Below are positions 1-5,729 of a stretch of 7,078 nt of DNA, in pieces (position 1 is the first letter of the stretch; each line of letters starts with the position of its first letter). The translations under genes and the position numbers were made by a program. Below the pieces are notes generated by a model, which saw nothing but the letters and a program-made list of their open reading frames with translations, did not search any database and was not told the DNA's origin. This stretch comes from Caldilineaceae bacterium (GTDB lineage Bacteria; Chloroflexota; Anaerolineae; Caldilineales; Caldilineaceae). Location of the stretch: assembly GCA_015494005.1 (NCBI GenBank), contig WGCB01000082.1:1-7078 (forward strand), in the 5' to 3' direction.

Positions 1-1980
1 GGTGGGGGTCGATGTGGGTGACGGCGTGGCCGTGGGGGTGGCGGTCGGCGTGGAGCCGCCACCGCTGGCCAGGGCGTCCAGGGCGGCGTCCACTTGGATC
101 AGCCCGTAGCCGTAGACCGGGTCGAAGCCGGTGGCGCCCCGATCCAGGGCGGTGGAGCGCAGCGCGTCCCGGATCTGGCTGACCGTGGCGCTGGGGGCGA
201 AGGAGCGCAGCAGAGCCACCGCGCCCACCACGTGGGGTGTGGCCATGGAGGTGCCCTGGAAGAACCAGTAGCCCCAATTGCTGCTGTCGAAGGTCTCCTG
301 GAGCACCCCGTCCGCGTAGCCGTCGCCGTTCAGGTCCGCGCTGGTGTCCCCGCCCGGGGCCACCACGTCCAGGGCATCCCCGTAGCTGGAGTAGGGCGCC
401 TTGTTGAGCGCGTAGTCCACCGCGCCCACGGCGATGACGTCCGGGTGGTTGGCCGGGTAGCCCACCACGGACTGGTTGGCGTTGCCGGCCGCAGCCACCA
501 CCACCACGCCCGCGTCCACCGCCGCTTCGATGGCCGTGTCCAGGACGGAGTCGGAGCAGTCGGGCCAGGCGCCGTTCCCCTGCCCCTGGCAGTCCATGCC
601 CAGGGAAAGGTTGACCACGTCCGCGCCGTGGGTGCGGGCCCAGTCGATGCCCTGGGCGATGTCCGATGTCAGGCCGCTGCCGTTGGCGTCCAGCACTTTG
701 ACCGGCATGAGGCGGGCGTTGTAGGCCACGCCGGCCACGCCCACGCCGTTGTTGGTGCACTGGGCGATGGTGCCGGCCACATGGGTGCCGTGACCGTTGT
801 CGTCCGTGGCCACGCCTGGTCCGCTGCTGTCGGTGATGGCGTTGAACTCGTCCACGAAGGTGTGGCAGTCCAGATCCTCACCCCCCTGGGAGATGCCCGT
901 GTCCACCACGGCCACGGTGACGTTGGCCCCGGTGGTGCGGGCCCAGGCATCCGGGGCCTGGATGGGCGGGATGTGCCACTGGAAGCTGTAGTGGGGATCG
1001 TTGGGGATGGTGGACTGGGCGTTGACGCCGCCCACACTGGCCGGGATGGCCTCGGTGGGACTGAGCTGGTAGATGTAGTCCAGCTGCACCTGGGCCACCC
1101 CGGGATCGTCCCGGAGCGCGTCCAGGAGCTGGAGGGGCGTCTCCCCGGGATTCACCGGCACCTGGAACCAGTCGCCCAGGACCCGGCGGCTGTTCCGCTG
1201 GGCGATGCGGGCCACCTGGGCGCCGGGCTTGCGCTGCACCAACACGTGGTCCGGGCTGTAGGGCCGGGGCGGGGGCGTCTGCTGAGCCGTCCGGGGCTGT
1301 TCGCCTCGGTCCAGCCGCTCCACCACGTCCACCAGGTTGCCGTCCAGGGCATCCACCACGTAGAGATTGCGCGCCGGGAGGGAGCTGTCCCGCAGCTCCA
1401 CCAGCCAGGCCAGGCGAGGTGTAGCGGAGAGGCGTCGGCTGCCCACGCCCGGGTAGACGACCAGCCGGGGCGGATCGACGATCTGGGCGCCGGGGAGGGC
1501 GCTCTGGGCGGTGGCCAGGGCCTGGGATCCGCTCACCTGGGGCGTCACCTGGGGCAGGCTGATGCCCGGGACGAAGCCGCTGCTGATGGCCACGGCCTGG
1601 GGCACGGAGAGATCCAGGTGGACCTTGACCAGGGCGTTGTAGACCTGGGTGTTGCTGTAGACCTGCTGGAAGGTGACGTGGTGTTGCCCCAGGCTGTCGC
1701 TCCAATCCTCCAGCAGGGTCAGCTCGTTGTCCACATCCTGGATGCCGAAGAGGCTGGCCTGTTCCGTCAGCACCTGGCGAGCTGCCCCCACAGGGTCCGC
1801 CTGGGCCTGCTGGGGCGTCATGTTGAAGCTCAGGGGGCCGGTCACGAAGGTGGCGTAGCTGGCCTGGCTCGCCTGAGCCCGGTCCGCGGGGAGCAGGCGG
1901 GGTGCGCTGGCAGAGGCCAGGGCCGGCGAGAGCAGCAGACTGACGATGAGGAGCAGATTGGCCAGGGTTTTGGTGATCAT
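1..1980 (-). CDS. Secreted S8 (subtilisin-like) serine protease, C-terminus cut by window edge
   Basis: Extracellular endopeptidase; 660 residues are visible with no stop before the left edge. The ATG at 1980 is preceded by AGGAG with 6-nt spacing. Residues 1-26 form a signal peptide (Lys4, Leu-rich core, likely cleavage in the ALASASA stretch). Residues about 63-123 resemble the FTP propeptide of thermolysin/fungalysin-type proteases, about 146-233 resemble a PepSY-like region, and about 241-302 (YSPDHVLVQRKPG onward) resemble the usual S8 prodomain. The catalytic triad is Asp360 (VVDTG), His397 (NGHGTHVAG) and Ser578 (GTSMATPH), with oxyanion Asn500 (AAAGN). Cys372, 408, 464 and 475 could form disulfides. 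Residues 549-557 (DLNGDGYAD) look like a calcium-binding loop. Residues 639-660 are a Gly/Ser then Thr-Pro repeat linker, which usually joins a further extracellular domain that cannot be seen here. The family call is secure; the substrate is unknown. Confidence 0.96.
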   Translation of the reverse strand, partial: MITKTLANLLLIVSLLLSPALASASAPRLLPADRAQASQASYATFVTGPLSFNMTPQQAQADPVGAARQVLTEQASLFGIQDVDNELTLLEDWSDSLGQHHVTFQQVYSNTQVYNALVKVHLDLSVPQAVAISSGFVPGISLPQVTPQVSGSQALATAQSALPGAQIVDPPRLVVYPGVGSRRLSATPRLAWLVELRDSSLPARNLYVVDALDGNLVDVVERLDRGEQPRTAQQTPPPRPYSPDHVLVQRKPGAQVARIAQRNSRRVLGDWFQVPVNPGETPLQLLDALRDDPGVAQVQLDYIYQLSPTEAIPASVGGVNAQSTIPNDPHYSFQWHIPPIQAPDAWARTTGANVTVAVVDTGISQGGEDLDCHTFVDEFNAITDSSGPGVATDDNGHGTHVAGTIAQCTNNGVGVAGVAYNARLMPVKVLDANGSGLTSDIAQGIDWARTHGADVVNLSLGMDCQGQGNGAWPDCSDSVLDTAIEAAVDAGVVVVAAAGNANQSVVGYPANHPDVIAVGAVDYALNKAPYSSYGDALDVVAPGGDTSADLNGDGYADGVLQETFDSSNWGYWFFQGTSMATPHVVGAVALLRSFAPSATVSQIRDALRSTALDRGATGFDPVYGYGLIQVDAALDALASGGGSTPTATPTATPSPTSTPT

Positions 1981-1986
1981 GGGAGA

Positions 1987-1991
1987 CTCCT
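1987..1991 (-). promoter_or_regulatory. Ribosome binding site of the S8 protease
   Basis: On the minus strand AGGAG lies 6 nt before the ATG at 1980. It fixes this start, which is also the one that gives a proper signal peptide. A perfect 10-bp palindrome, GAATGCATTC (1996-2005), lies just upstream of it; its role is unknown. Confidence 0.8.
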
Positions 1992-2109
1992 AAGGGAATG
2001 CATTCATCGTGGGAGCAAACTGCGGGAACAGACTGGCAGTCGTGGAATCGGGCGACCGTCCGGTTCACAGGAGGCTGGCCAGGGGATTCCGGCAACCGGT
2101 CTTCCAGCC

Positions 2110-2138
2110 ACTATACGGCCTGTTCCTCGGGCTGGCAA
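2110..2138 (-). promoter_or_regulatory. Putative sigma-70-type promoter of the S8 protease
   Basis: Read on the minus strand: TTGCCA (2138-2133), a 17-nt spacer, then TATAGT (2115-2110). Each hexamer matches the consensus at five of six positions. Transcription would start near 2103, giving a leader of about 120 nt. That leader holds a weak 6-bp inverted repeat, CCGGTT/AACCGG (2060-2065 and 2094-2099). This is a sequence match only. Confidence 0.6.
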
Positions 2139-2414
2139 TGGGATCCTTTGTCCCAATTCGACGCCGGAAGCGGGGTGTTCACACCATCTCGGGTGGGCAC
2201 ACGAAGTGGAAAGCGAGGAAAGGGTCCCGAGAAAGGGGACAGTCTGGATGGCCGCACTGCCAGTATACACAAAGGAACCCGGCCCAGCAATGACCAGTGA
2301 CGAAAAACCCAACGAATGCAGCAGATTCGTACAGGAAACGTAGCCGCCTCGTCATCCTGATGGCCCTGGGCCTGGCAGGGCAGGGACGGGAACGGAAGAG
2401 CAAACCCAGCCAGA

Positions 2415-2442
2415 TTGACATTCGACTGTTTTGGTTTATAGT
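2415..2442 (+). promoter_or_regulatory. Putative sigma-70-type promoter of the M20 dipeptidase
   Basis: A perfect TTGACA (2415-2420), a 16-nt spacer, then TATAGT (2437-2442, five of six). It lies in a locally AT-rich patch of an otherwise GC-rich window. The expected start is near 2449, leaving a leader of roughly 75 nt before the ATG at 2526. Confidence 0.7.
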
Positions 2443-2514
2443 GCCTACAGAAACGCACCGGGGGTTGGACCCAGTTCCAGCCCCAGATCCCGCCCCATCT
2501 CACGCCCCACGACA

Positions 2515-2521
2515 GAGGAGG
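2515..2521 (+). promoter_or_regulatory. Ribosome binding site of the M20 dipeptidase
   Basis: GAGGAGG followed by AAAC and ATG at 2526. The match to the anti-Shine-Dalgarno sequence is strong with short spacing, and it supports 2526 over frames that begin further upstream. Confidence 0.85.
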
Positions 2522-2525
2522 AAAC

Positions 2526-3914
2526 ATGAACCGGGAAGCCATCGAGCGCTACTTGGAGGAAGCCAAAGAGACCCAGCTGGAGCAGCTCAAGGAGTGGCTG
2601 CGCATCCCCAGCATCAGCACCCTGCCCGAGCACCAAGAGGACGTGCTCCGCGCGGCCCGCTGGCTGGCGGATCACATGCAGGCCATCGGCCTGGAGCACG
2701 TGACCCTCATCCCCACCGAGGGGCACCCCCTGATCTACGCGGACTGGCTCCACGCCGGGCCGGACGCGCCCACGGTGCTCGTCTACGGCCACTACGATGT
2801 CCAGCCCGTGGATCCCCTGGAGCTGTGGGAGACGCCCCCCTTCGAGCCCACGGTCAAGGAGGGGCCCCAGGGTCCGGACATCTACGCCCGAGGAGCAGCG
2901 GACGACAAGGGGCAGGTCTTCGTCCATGTGAAGGCGGTGGAGGCCCTGCTGGCCACGGAAGGCCGCCTGCCGGTGAACGTGAAGTTCATCGTGGAGGGCG
3001 AGGAGGAGGTGGGCAGCCCCAACCTGACCCAGATGCTCCCCCAGCTCCAGGAGAAGCTGGCCGCGGACGTCTGCCTGGTCTCGGACAGCCACATCCTCTC
3101 CCCCACCCAGCCGGTGATCATCTACGGGCTGCGGGGGCTCTGGGCCGGGCAGCTCACGGTGACAGGCCCCCGGAGCGACCTGCACAGCGGCAGCTTCGGC
3201 GGCATCGTCCACAACCCCAACCAGGCCCTGGCCGAGCTCCTGGCCACCCTCCACGACGAGCAGGGGCGGATCACCGTGCCCGGCTTCTACGACGACGTGC
3301 GCCCCCTCACGCCCCAGGAGCGAGAGCTGCTGGCCCAGGTGCCCTATGGTGAGGAGGAGGCCCTGGCCGAGACGGGCGTCCCCGCGCTCTACGGCGAGCC
3401 GGAGTTCACCCCGGTGGAGCGGACCGGCGCCCGGCCCACCCTTGAGATCAACGGCATGTGGGGCGGTTTCACCGGCCAGGGCTTCAAGACAGTCATCCCC
3501 AGCCAGGCCCAGGCCAAGATCAGCTGCCGCCTGGTCCCGGACCAGACGCCGGAGCGGGTCTACCAGCTGCTGCGGGATCACCTGGAGGCCATCGCGCCGC
3601 CCACGGTGCGGGTGACCCTGGAGGACTTCGGCGGCGGGCTCCCCGCCCTGGTGGACCTGGACGTGCCCCAGATGCAGGCCGCGGTCCGGGCCTACGAGGA
3701 GAGCTTCGGCGCCACGCCCCTCTTCACCCGGGAGGGGGGCAGCATCCCCATCGTGGCCCTCTTCCAGCAGGTGCTGGGCGCGCCGGTGATCCTCATGGGC
3801 TTCGGCCTGCCGGACGACAACCTGCACGCGCCCAACGAGAAGTTCCACCTGCCCAACTTCTACCGGGGCATTCGGGCCAGCATCGTCTTCATGCGGAAAG
3901 TGGCGAGAGGATAG
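2526..3914 (+). CDS. M20-family zinc dipeptidase
   Basis: Cytoplasmic metallopeptidase of the M20 family (carnosinase/PepV-like group), 462 aa, a normal full length. Family members hydrolyse dipeptides with a two-zinc centre. The expected ligands are all visible: His89 in GHYDVQP, bridging Asp126 in ARGAADDKGQ, base Glu160 and ligand Glu161 in EGEEEVGS, Asp187 in LVSDSHI, and His434 in DNLHAPNEKF. His220 in LHSGSFGG sits in the inserted lid/dimerisation domain, at the place where family members use a histidine to stabilise the transition state. There is no signal peptide. The gene has its own strong promoter and ribosome site, diverges from the secreted protease, and converges on the DedA-like gene. 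An octamer repeat array starts within a few bases of its TAG stop. Substrate specificity cannot be read from the sequence; it could act on ordinary dipeptides or on N-acylated or carbamoylated amino acids. Confidence 0.95.
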   Translation: MNREAIERYLEEAKETQLEQLKEWLRIPSISTLPEHQEDVLRAARWLADHMQAIGLEHVTLIPTEGHPLIYADWLHAGPDAPTVLVYGHYDVQPVDPLELWETPPFEPTVKEGPQGPDIYARGAADDKGQVFVHVKAVEALLATEGRLPVNVKFIVEGEEEVGSPNLTQMLPQLQEKLAADVCLVSDSHILSPTQPVIIYGLRGLWAGQLTVTGPRSDLHSGSFGGIVHNPNQALAELLATLHDEQGRITVPGFYDDVRPLTPQERELLAQVPYGEEEALAETGVPALYGEPEFTPVERTGARPTLEINGMWGGFTGQGFKTVIPSQAQAKISCRLVPDQTPERVYQLLRDHLEAIAPPTVRVTLEDFGGGLPALVDLDVPQMQAAVRAYEESFGATPLFTREGGSIPIVALFQQVLGAPVILMGFGLPDDNLHAPNEKFHLPNFYRGIRASIVFMRKVARG

Positions 3915-3920
3915 ACGATA

Positions 3921-3968
3921 GACAGGGAGACAGGGAGACAAGGAGAAGAGGAGACGAGGAGAAAGGCT
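3921..3968. repeat. Purine-rich 8-bp tandem repeat array (GACAGGGA type)
   Basis: Consecutive octamers read GACAGGGA (3921), GACAGGGA (3929), GACAAGGA (3937), GAAGAGGA (3945), GACGAGGA (3953) and a decayed GAAAGGCT (3961). Nearly every base on the plus strand is a purine or the C of GAC. The array begins six bases after the dipeptidase stop. It is non-coding; whether it recurs elsewhere in the genome is unknown. Confidence 0.85.
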
Positions 3969-3981
3969 GGCAAGAAGGCCA

Positions 3982-4022
3982 GTTGATTGGCCCTCGGGCG
4001 CCTCTTCCTGGACCCAATCAAC
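3982..4022. repeat. 9-bp inverted repeat in the convergent gap
   Basis: GTTGATTGG (3982-3990) is the exact reverse complement of CCAATCAAC (4014-4022), with a 23-nt loop. The same right arm occurs again at 4030-4038, so two alternative hairpins are possible. It lies between converging genes but lacks a following T-tract, so it is not a convincing intrinsic terminator. Confidence 0.6.
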
Positions 4023-4061
4023 CGATCATCCAATCAACCAATTCTCCAGTCGCCCGGCATT
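4014..4061. repeat. 8-bp-period array (CCAATCAA type)
   Basis: Successive octamers read CCAATCAA (4014), CCGATCAT (4022), CCAATCAA (4030), CCAATTCT (4038), CCAGTCGC (4046) and CCGGCATT (4054), each starting with CC. An inverted copy, TTGATTGG, stands alone at 3983-3990. The array runs into the stop codon of the DedA-like gene (4061-4063). The first four units are clear, the last two degenerate. Confidence 0.75.
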
Positions 4062-4681
4062 CACCAGGCCACCCAGCCGCCTCGCCGGTAGCGGCGCCAG
4101 AGCCAGCCGCCGATCATGACCACGAAGACGGCCACGCCCAGGAAGACCAGGGTGTTCAGGCCGTGCTCGATGATGTCCAGGGAGGAGGCCAGGGCGTAGC
4201 CCAGGGTCAGCATGATGGCCGCCCGGACGCACTCGGCCAGGAAGAGGGGCAGGGCCCAGCGCCGCCAGGGGATGCGGGCCATGCCCAGGGTGACCATGGT
4301 GGCCACCCCGAAGCCAGCGGTGAACTTGGCGGCCATGAGGAGGGTGATGGCGTGGCGGTGGAGCTCCTGGCGCAGCTCCTGGGCCATGCGGGAGTCCGGG
4401 CGCAGACGCCGGCGGACAAAGCCCGGCACCTTGCCCAGGTAGCCCAGGCTGTACCAGCCCCAATCCGAGAGGCTGTTGCCCACCACCGCAGCCAGCCAGG
4501 CCGGCAGTGGATCCAGGATGCCCGCTGCGATCCCCGCCCCGGCCAGCGCGGTGACGAAAGGCCCCTCCAGCGCCACCAGCACGAGCAGGAGCGCGTAGAT
4601 CCAGGGGCCTTGCACCTCAGGGAGCCCAGCCTGGGCCGCCTGCAGGGTCTGCTGAAGAAAGGTGATCAGATCGCTGAACAC
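4061..4681 (-). CDS. DedA/VTT-type integral membrane protein
   Basis: A 206-residue polytopic membrane protein. I chose the GTG at 4681 because in-frame sequence upstream is shadow of the Nudix gene, and GGAG lies 10 nt before it. Hydrophobic segments fall at about 27-38, 42-60, 61-80, 115-140, 148-170 and 176-200. Family-like features are LEGPFVTALAGAGIAAG (about 38-54), with Glu39 and Pro41 in the re-entrant region, GNSLSDWGWYSLGYLGKVPG (68-87), and KFTAGFGVATMVTLG in the second half. DedA/VTT proteins are membrane proteins linked to phospholipid (for example undecaprenyl-phosphate or phosphatidylethanolamine) translocation and envelope homeostasis. This one is divergent: the usual F-x-R-x-x-P-x-x-R arginine motif is not obvious, so function is uncertain. 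It starts 58 bp after the Nudix gene on the same strand, so they are probably co-transcribed. Confidence 0.8.
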   Translation of the reverse strand: MFSDLITFLQQTLQAAQAGLPEVQGPWIYALLLVLVALEGPFVTALAGAGIAAGILDPLPAWLAAVVGNSLSDWGWYSLGYLGKVPGFVRRRLRPDSRMAQELRQELHRHAITLLMAAKFTAGFGVATMVTLGMARIPWRRWALPLFLAECVRAAIMLTLGYALASSLDIIEHGLNTLVFLGVAVFVVMIGGWLWRRYRRGGWVAW

Positions 4682-4739
4682 AGGGCGATGACTCCGATGG
4701 GTGTGGGAAGGGGCCGGGCGGCCGAGTGGGGCCAGGGGC

Positions 4740-5474
4740 TCAGGGGAAGCGACGGCGGGCCTGCTCCAGCTCCACGGCCTTGGCGGTGAAGCGGTAGAGC
4801 CTGGCCGGCCGGTGACCGCCCCCGCGATAGCGGCCCGTCTCCTCCAGGATGCCCGCGGCCAGGATCTTGCGCCGGAAGTTGCGCTTGTCCAGGGGCTCGT
4901 TGAGCACCGTCTCGTAGACCCGCTGCAGCTCGGAGAGGGTGAACTCCCGAGGCAGGAGCAGGAAGCCCAGCCCGGTCCACTCCAGCTTCCAGCGCAGACG
5001 GCGCAGGGCGTAGGCCAGGATGCGGTCATGGTCGAAGGCCAGGGGCGGCAGGTCATAGACGTTCCACCAGCGGGCCGCCTGGGCATCGTCCCCGCCCCGC
5101 ACCCGAGAACGGGCCACCTGGTCCGCGCTGAGGAGGGCGAAGTAGGCCACGGTGATCACCCGCCCCCGGGGATCCCGGTCCGGGTCGCCGAAGGTGTAGA
5201 GCTGCTCCAGGTAGACGTCCTGGACCCCGGTCTCCTCCTCCAGCTCCCGCCGGGCCGCCGCCTCCAGGCTCTCGTCGATCTGGACGAAGCCGCCGGGCAG
5301 GGCCCAACGCCCCGCGAAGGGCTCGTTCCGCCGCTGGATCAGGAGCACCTGCAGGGCGTTCTGGAGAAAGGCGAACAGGATGATGTCCACCGTCACCGCG
5401 GGGCGAGGGTGCTCGTAGCAGTAGGGTTTGTCCCGCCGGGAGGCAGGGGCGCGGTCGACGCCGTTGCCGCTCAT
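4740..5474 (-). CDS. Nudix hydrolase with C-terminal NrtR-type winged helix
   Basis: A 244-residue two-domain protein. Residues about 25-160 form a Nudix fold with a perfect box at 62-84: Gly62, Glu68, Arg76-Glu77, Glu80-Glu81 and Gly83, matching GX5EX7REUXEEXGU. FGDPDRDPRGRVITVAY (95-111) is typical of ADP-ribose-binding Nudix relatives. Residues about 171-240 (FTLSELQRVYETVL, LDKRNFRRKILAAGIL, then GHRPARLYRF) match the winged helix of NrtR regulators. NrtR proteins repress NAD-metabolism genes and respond to ADP-ribose-like ligands, and many have lost catalysis. Here the catalytic glutamates are intact, so it may hydrolyse a nucleotide sugar, regulate transcription, or both. The start at 5474 has AGGAGAGG upstream. 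No NAD-biosynthesis gene lies in the window; neighbours are the co-directional DedA-like gene and a divergent reductase. Confidence 0.92.
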   Translation of the reverse strand: MSGNGVDRAPASRRDKPYCYEHPRPAVTVDIILFAFLQNALQVLLIQRRNEPFAGRWALPGGFVQIDESLEAAARRELEEETGVQDVYLEQLYTFGDPDRDPRGRVITVAYFALLSADQVARSRVRGGDDAQAARWWNVYDLPPLAFDHDRILAYALRRLRWKLEWTGLGFLLLPREFTLSELQRVYETVLNEPLDKRNFRRKILAAGILEETGRYRGGGHRPARLYRFTAKAVELEQARRRFP

Positions 5475-5482
5475 GGGGGTCG

Positions 5483-5490
5483 CCTCTCCT
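5483..5490 (-). promoter_or_regulatory. Ribosome binding site of the Nudix/NrtR-like gene
   Basis: The minus strand reads AGGAGAGG, ending 8 nt before the ATG at 5474. This supports the chosen start. Confidence 0.75.
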
Positions 5491-5512
5491 GGAATGGCCT
5501 GCTCGTGGCCTG

Positions 5513-5534
5513 CCTGTGGATTTCCCTGTGGATT
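5513..5534. repeat. Direct repeat CCTGTGGATT x2 near the Nudix gene start site
   Basis: Identical 10-bp copies at 5513-5522 and 5525-5534 have a 12-bp period. They cover roughly the first transcribed bases from the Nudix promoter (predicted start near 5530), a place where a repressor could block transcription. An operator role, perhaps autoregulatory, is an inference. Confidence 0.55.
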
Positions 5535-5536
5535 GC

Positions 5537-5565
5537 ATCGTAAACTTGGCCCGAGGATTTGTCAA
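5537..5565 (-). promoter_or_regulatory. Putative promoter of the Nudix-DedA operon
   Basis: On the minus strand a perfect TTGACA (5565-5560), a 17-nt spacer and TACGAT (5542-5537, four of six). The leader to the ATG at 5474 would be about 55 nt. I see no equally good promoter directly before the DedA-like gene, consistent with a two-gene operon. Confidence 0.65.
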
Positions 5566-5570
5566 ACGAT

Positions 5571-5590
5571 CCCGCCGTTGCCCGCCGTTG
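5571..5590. repeat. 10-bp tandem duplication CCCGCCGTTG
   Basis: Two exact head-to-tail copies lie at 5571-5580 and 5581-5590, between the divergent promoters. Such a duplication could be replication slippage or a paired binding site; there is no further evidence. Confidence 0.7.
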
Positions 5591-5609
5591 AGCCGATCCG
5601 CCCCCTCGA

Positions 5610-5639
5610 TTGTCCCCGGGGCCGGTGAACCGGTATAAT
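5610..5639 (+). promoter_or_regulatory. Putative promoter of the aldo/keto reductase
   Basis: A perfect TATAAT at 5634-5639 is preceded at 18 nt by TTGTCC (5610-5615, four of six). The predicted start near 5646 leaves a leader of about 84 nt. The -10 match is strong and the -35 match moderate. It diverges from the Nudix promoter, with about 45 bp between the two. Confidence 0.65.
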
Positions 5640-5676
5640 TGGACCTGGGGACCCAGACCCAGACTTCTGTCCCCGT

Positions 5677-5718
5677 TTCACCCAGCGTAGTGCACCCAGC
5701 GTAGTTCACCCAGCAGAG
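5677..5718. repeat. Three tandem 14-bp units in the reductase leader
   Basis: TTCACCCAGCGTAG (5677-5690), TGCACCCAGCGTAG (5691-5704) and TTCACCCAGCAGAG (5705-5718). The second unit differs from the first at one base, and the third at its end, where it merges into the GAGGAG ribosome site (5716-5721) before the ATG at 5730. The units lie downstream of the predicted transcription start, so they would be in the mRNA leader. Confidence 0.85.
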
Positions 5719-5729
5719 GAGAGTGTGCC

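Larger units (their letters stand above)
1981..2525. other. Divergent intergenic region between protease and dipeptidase
   Basis: This 545-bp spacer separates two genes transcribed away from each other. It is less GC-rich than the coding regions, and open frames across it show no recognisable protein features or good start signals. It holds one promoter for each flanking gene, and a small inverted repeat GTCCC/GGGAC with a 7-nt loop (2224-2240). About 270 bp separate the two promoters (2139-2414), and I see no convincing gene, RNA or transposon remnant there. Confidence 0.7.

Noticed and set aside
94..2343. 749-residue open frame on the plus strand opposite the protease
   Set aside because: It is His/Val/Gly/Ala-rich with no recognisable domain and lies antisense to a protease with a complete triad and signal peptide. 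Long antisense frames are expected in GC-rich genes with biased third positions.
2111..2542. 143-residue minus-strand frame in the protease-dipeptidase spacer
   Set aside because: No ribosome site at its start, no recognisable domain, and it runs across both candidate promoters and the dipeptidase start.
2445..3941. 498-residue open frame on the minus strand opposite the dipeptidase
   Set aside because: Same GC-driven shadow effect; the plus frame has every M20 metal ligand, a ribosome site and a promoter.
3967..4022. Intrinsic terminator for the convergent genes
   Set aside because: Short stems are present (CTGGC/GCCAG at 3967-3982 and the 9-bp pair) but no T-tract follows on either strand.
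3921..4061. CRISPR array
   Set aside because: The repeats are 8 bp and contiguous, without long repeats separated by unique spacers, and no cas gene is near.
4682..5086. Extension of the DedA-like gene upstream to 5086
   Set aside because: The added residues are Arg/Pro/Ser-rich shadow of the Nudix gene in another frame. The GTG at 4681 has a suitable ribosome site and gives a normal-length membrane protein.
5513..5534. Pair of DnaA boxes (AATCCACAGG repeats on the minus strand)
   Set aside because: Each copy matches TTATCCACA at only about seven of nine bases, there are just two, and there is no AT-rich unwinding region or dnaA/dnaN neighbourhood.
4701..5543. 280-residue plus-strand frame opposite the Nudix gene
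   Set aside because: No domain features; the minus frame carries a perfect Nudix box and winged helix.
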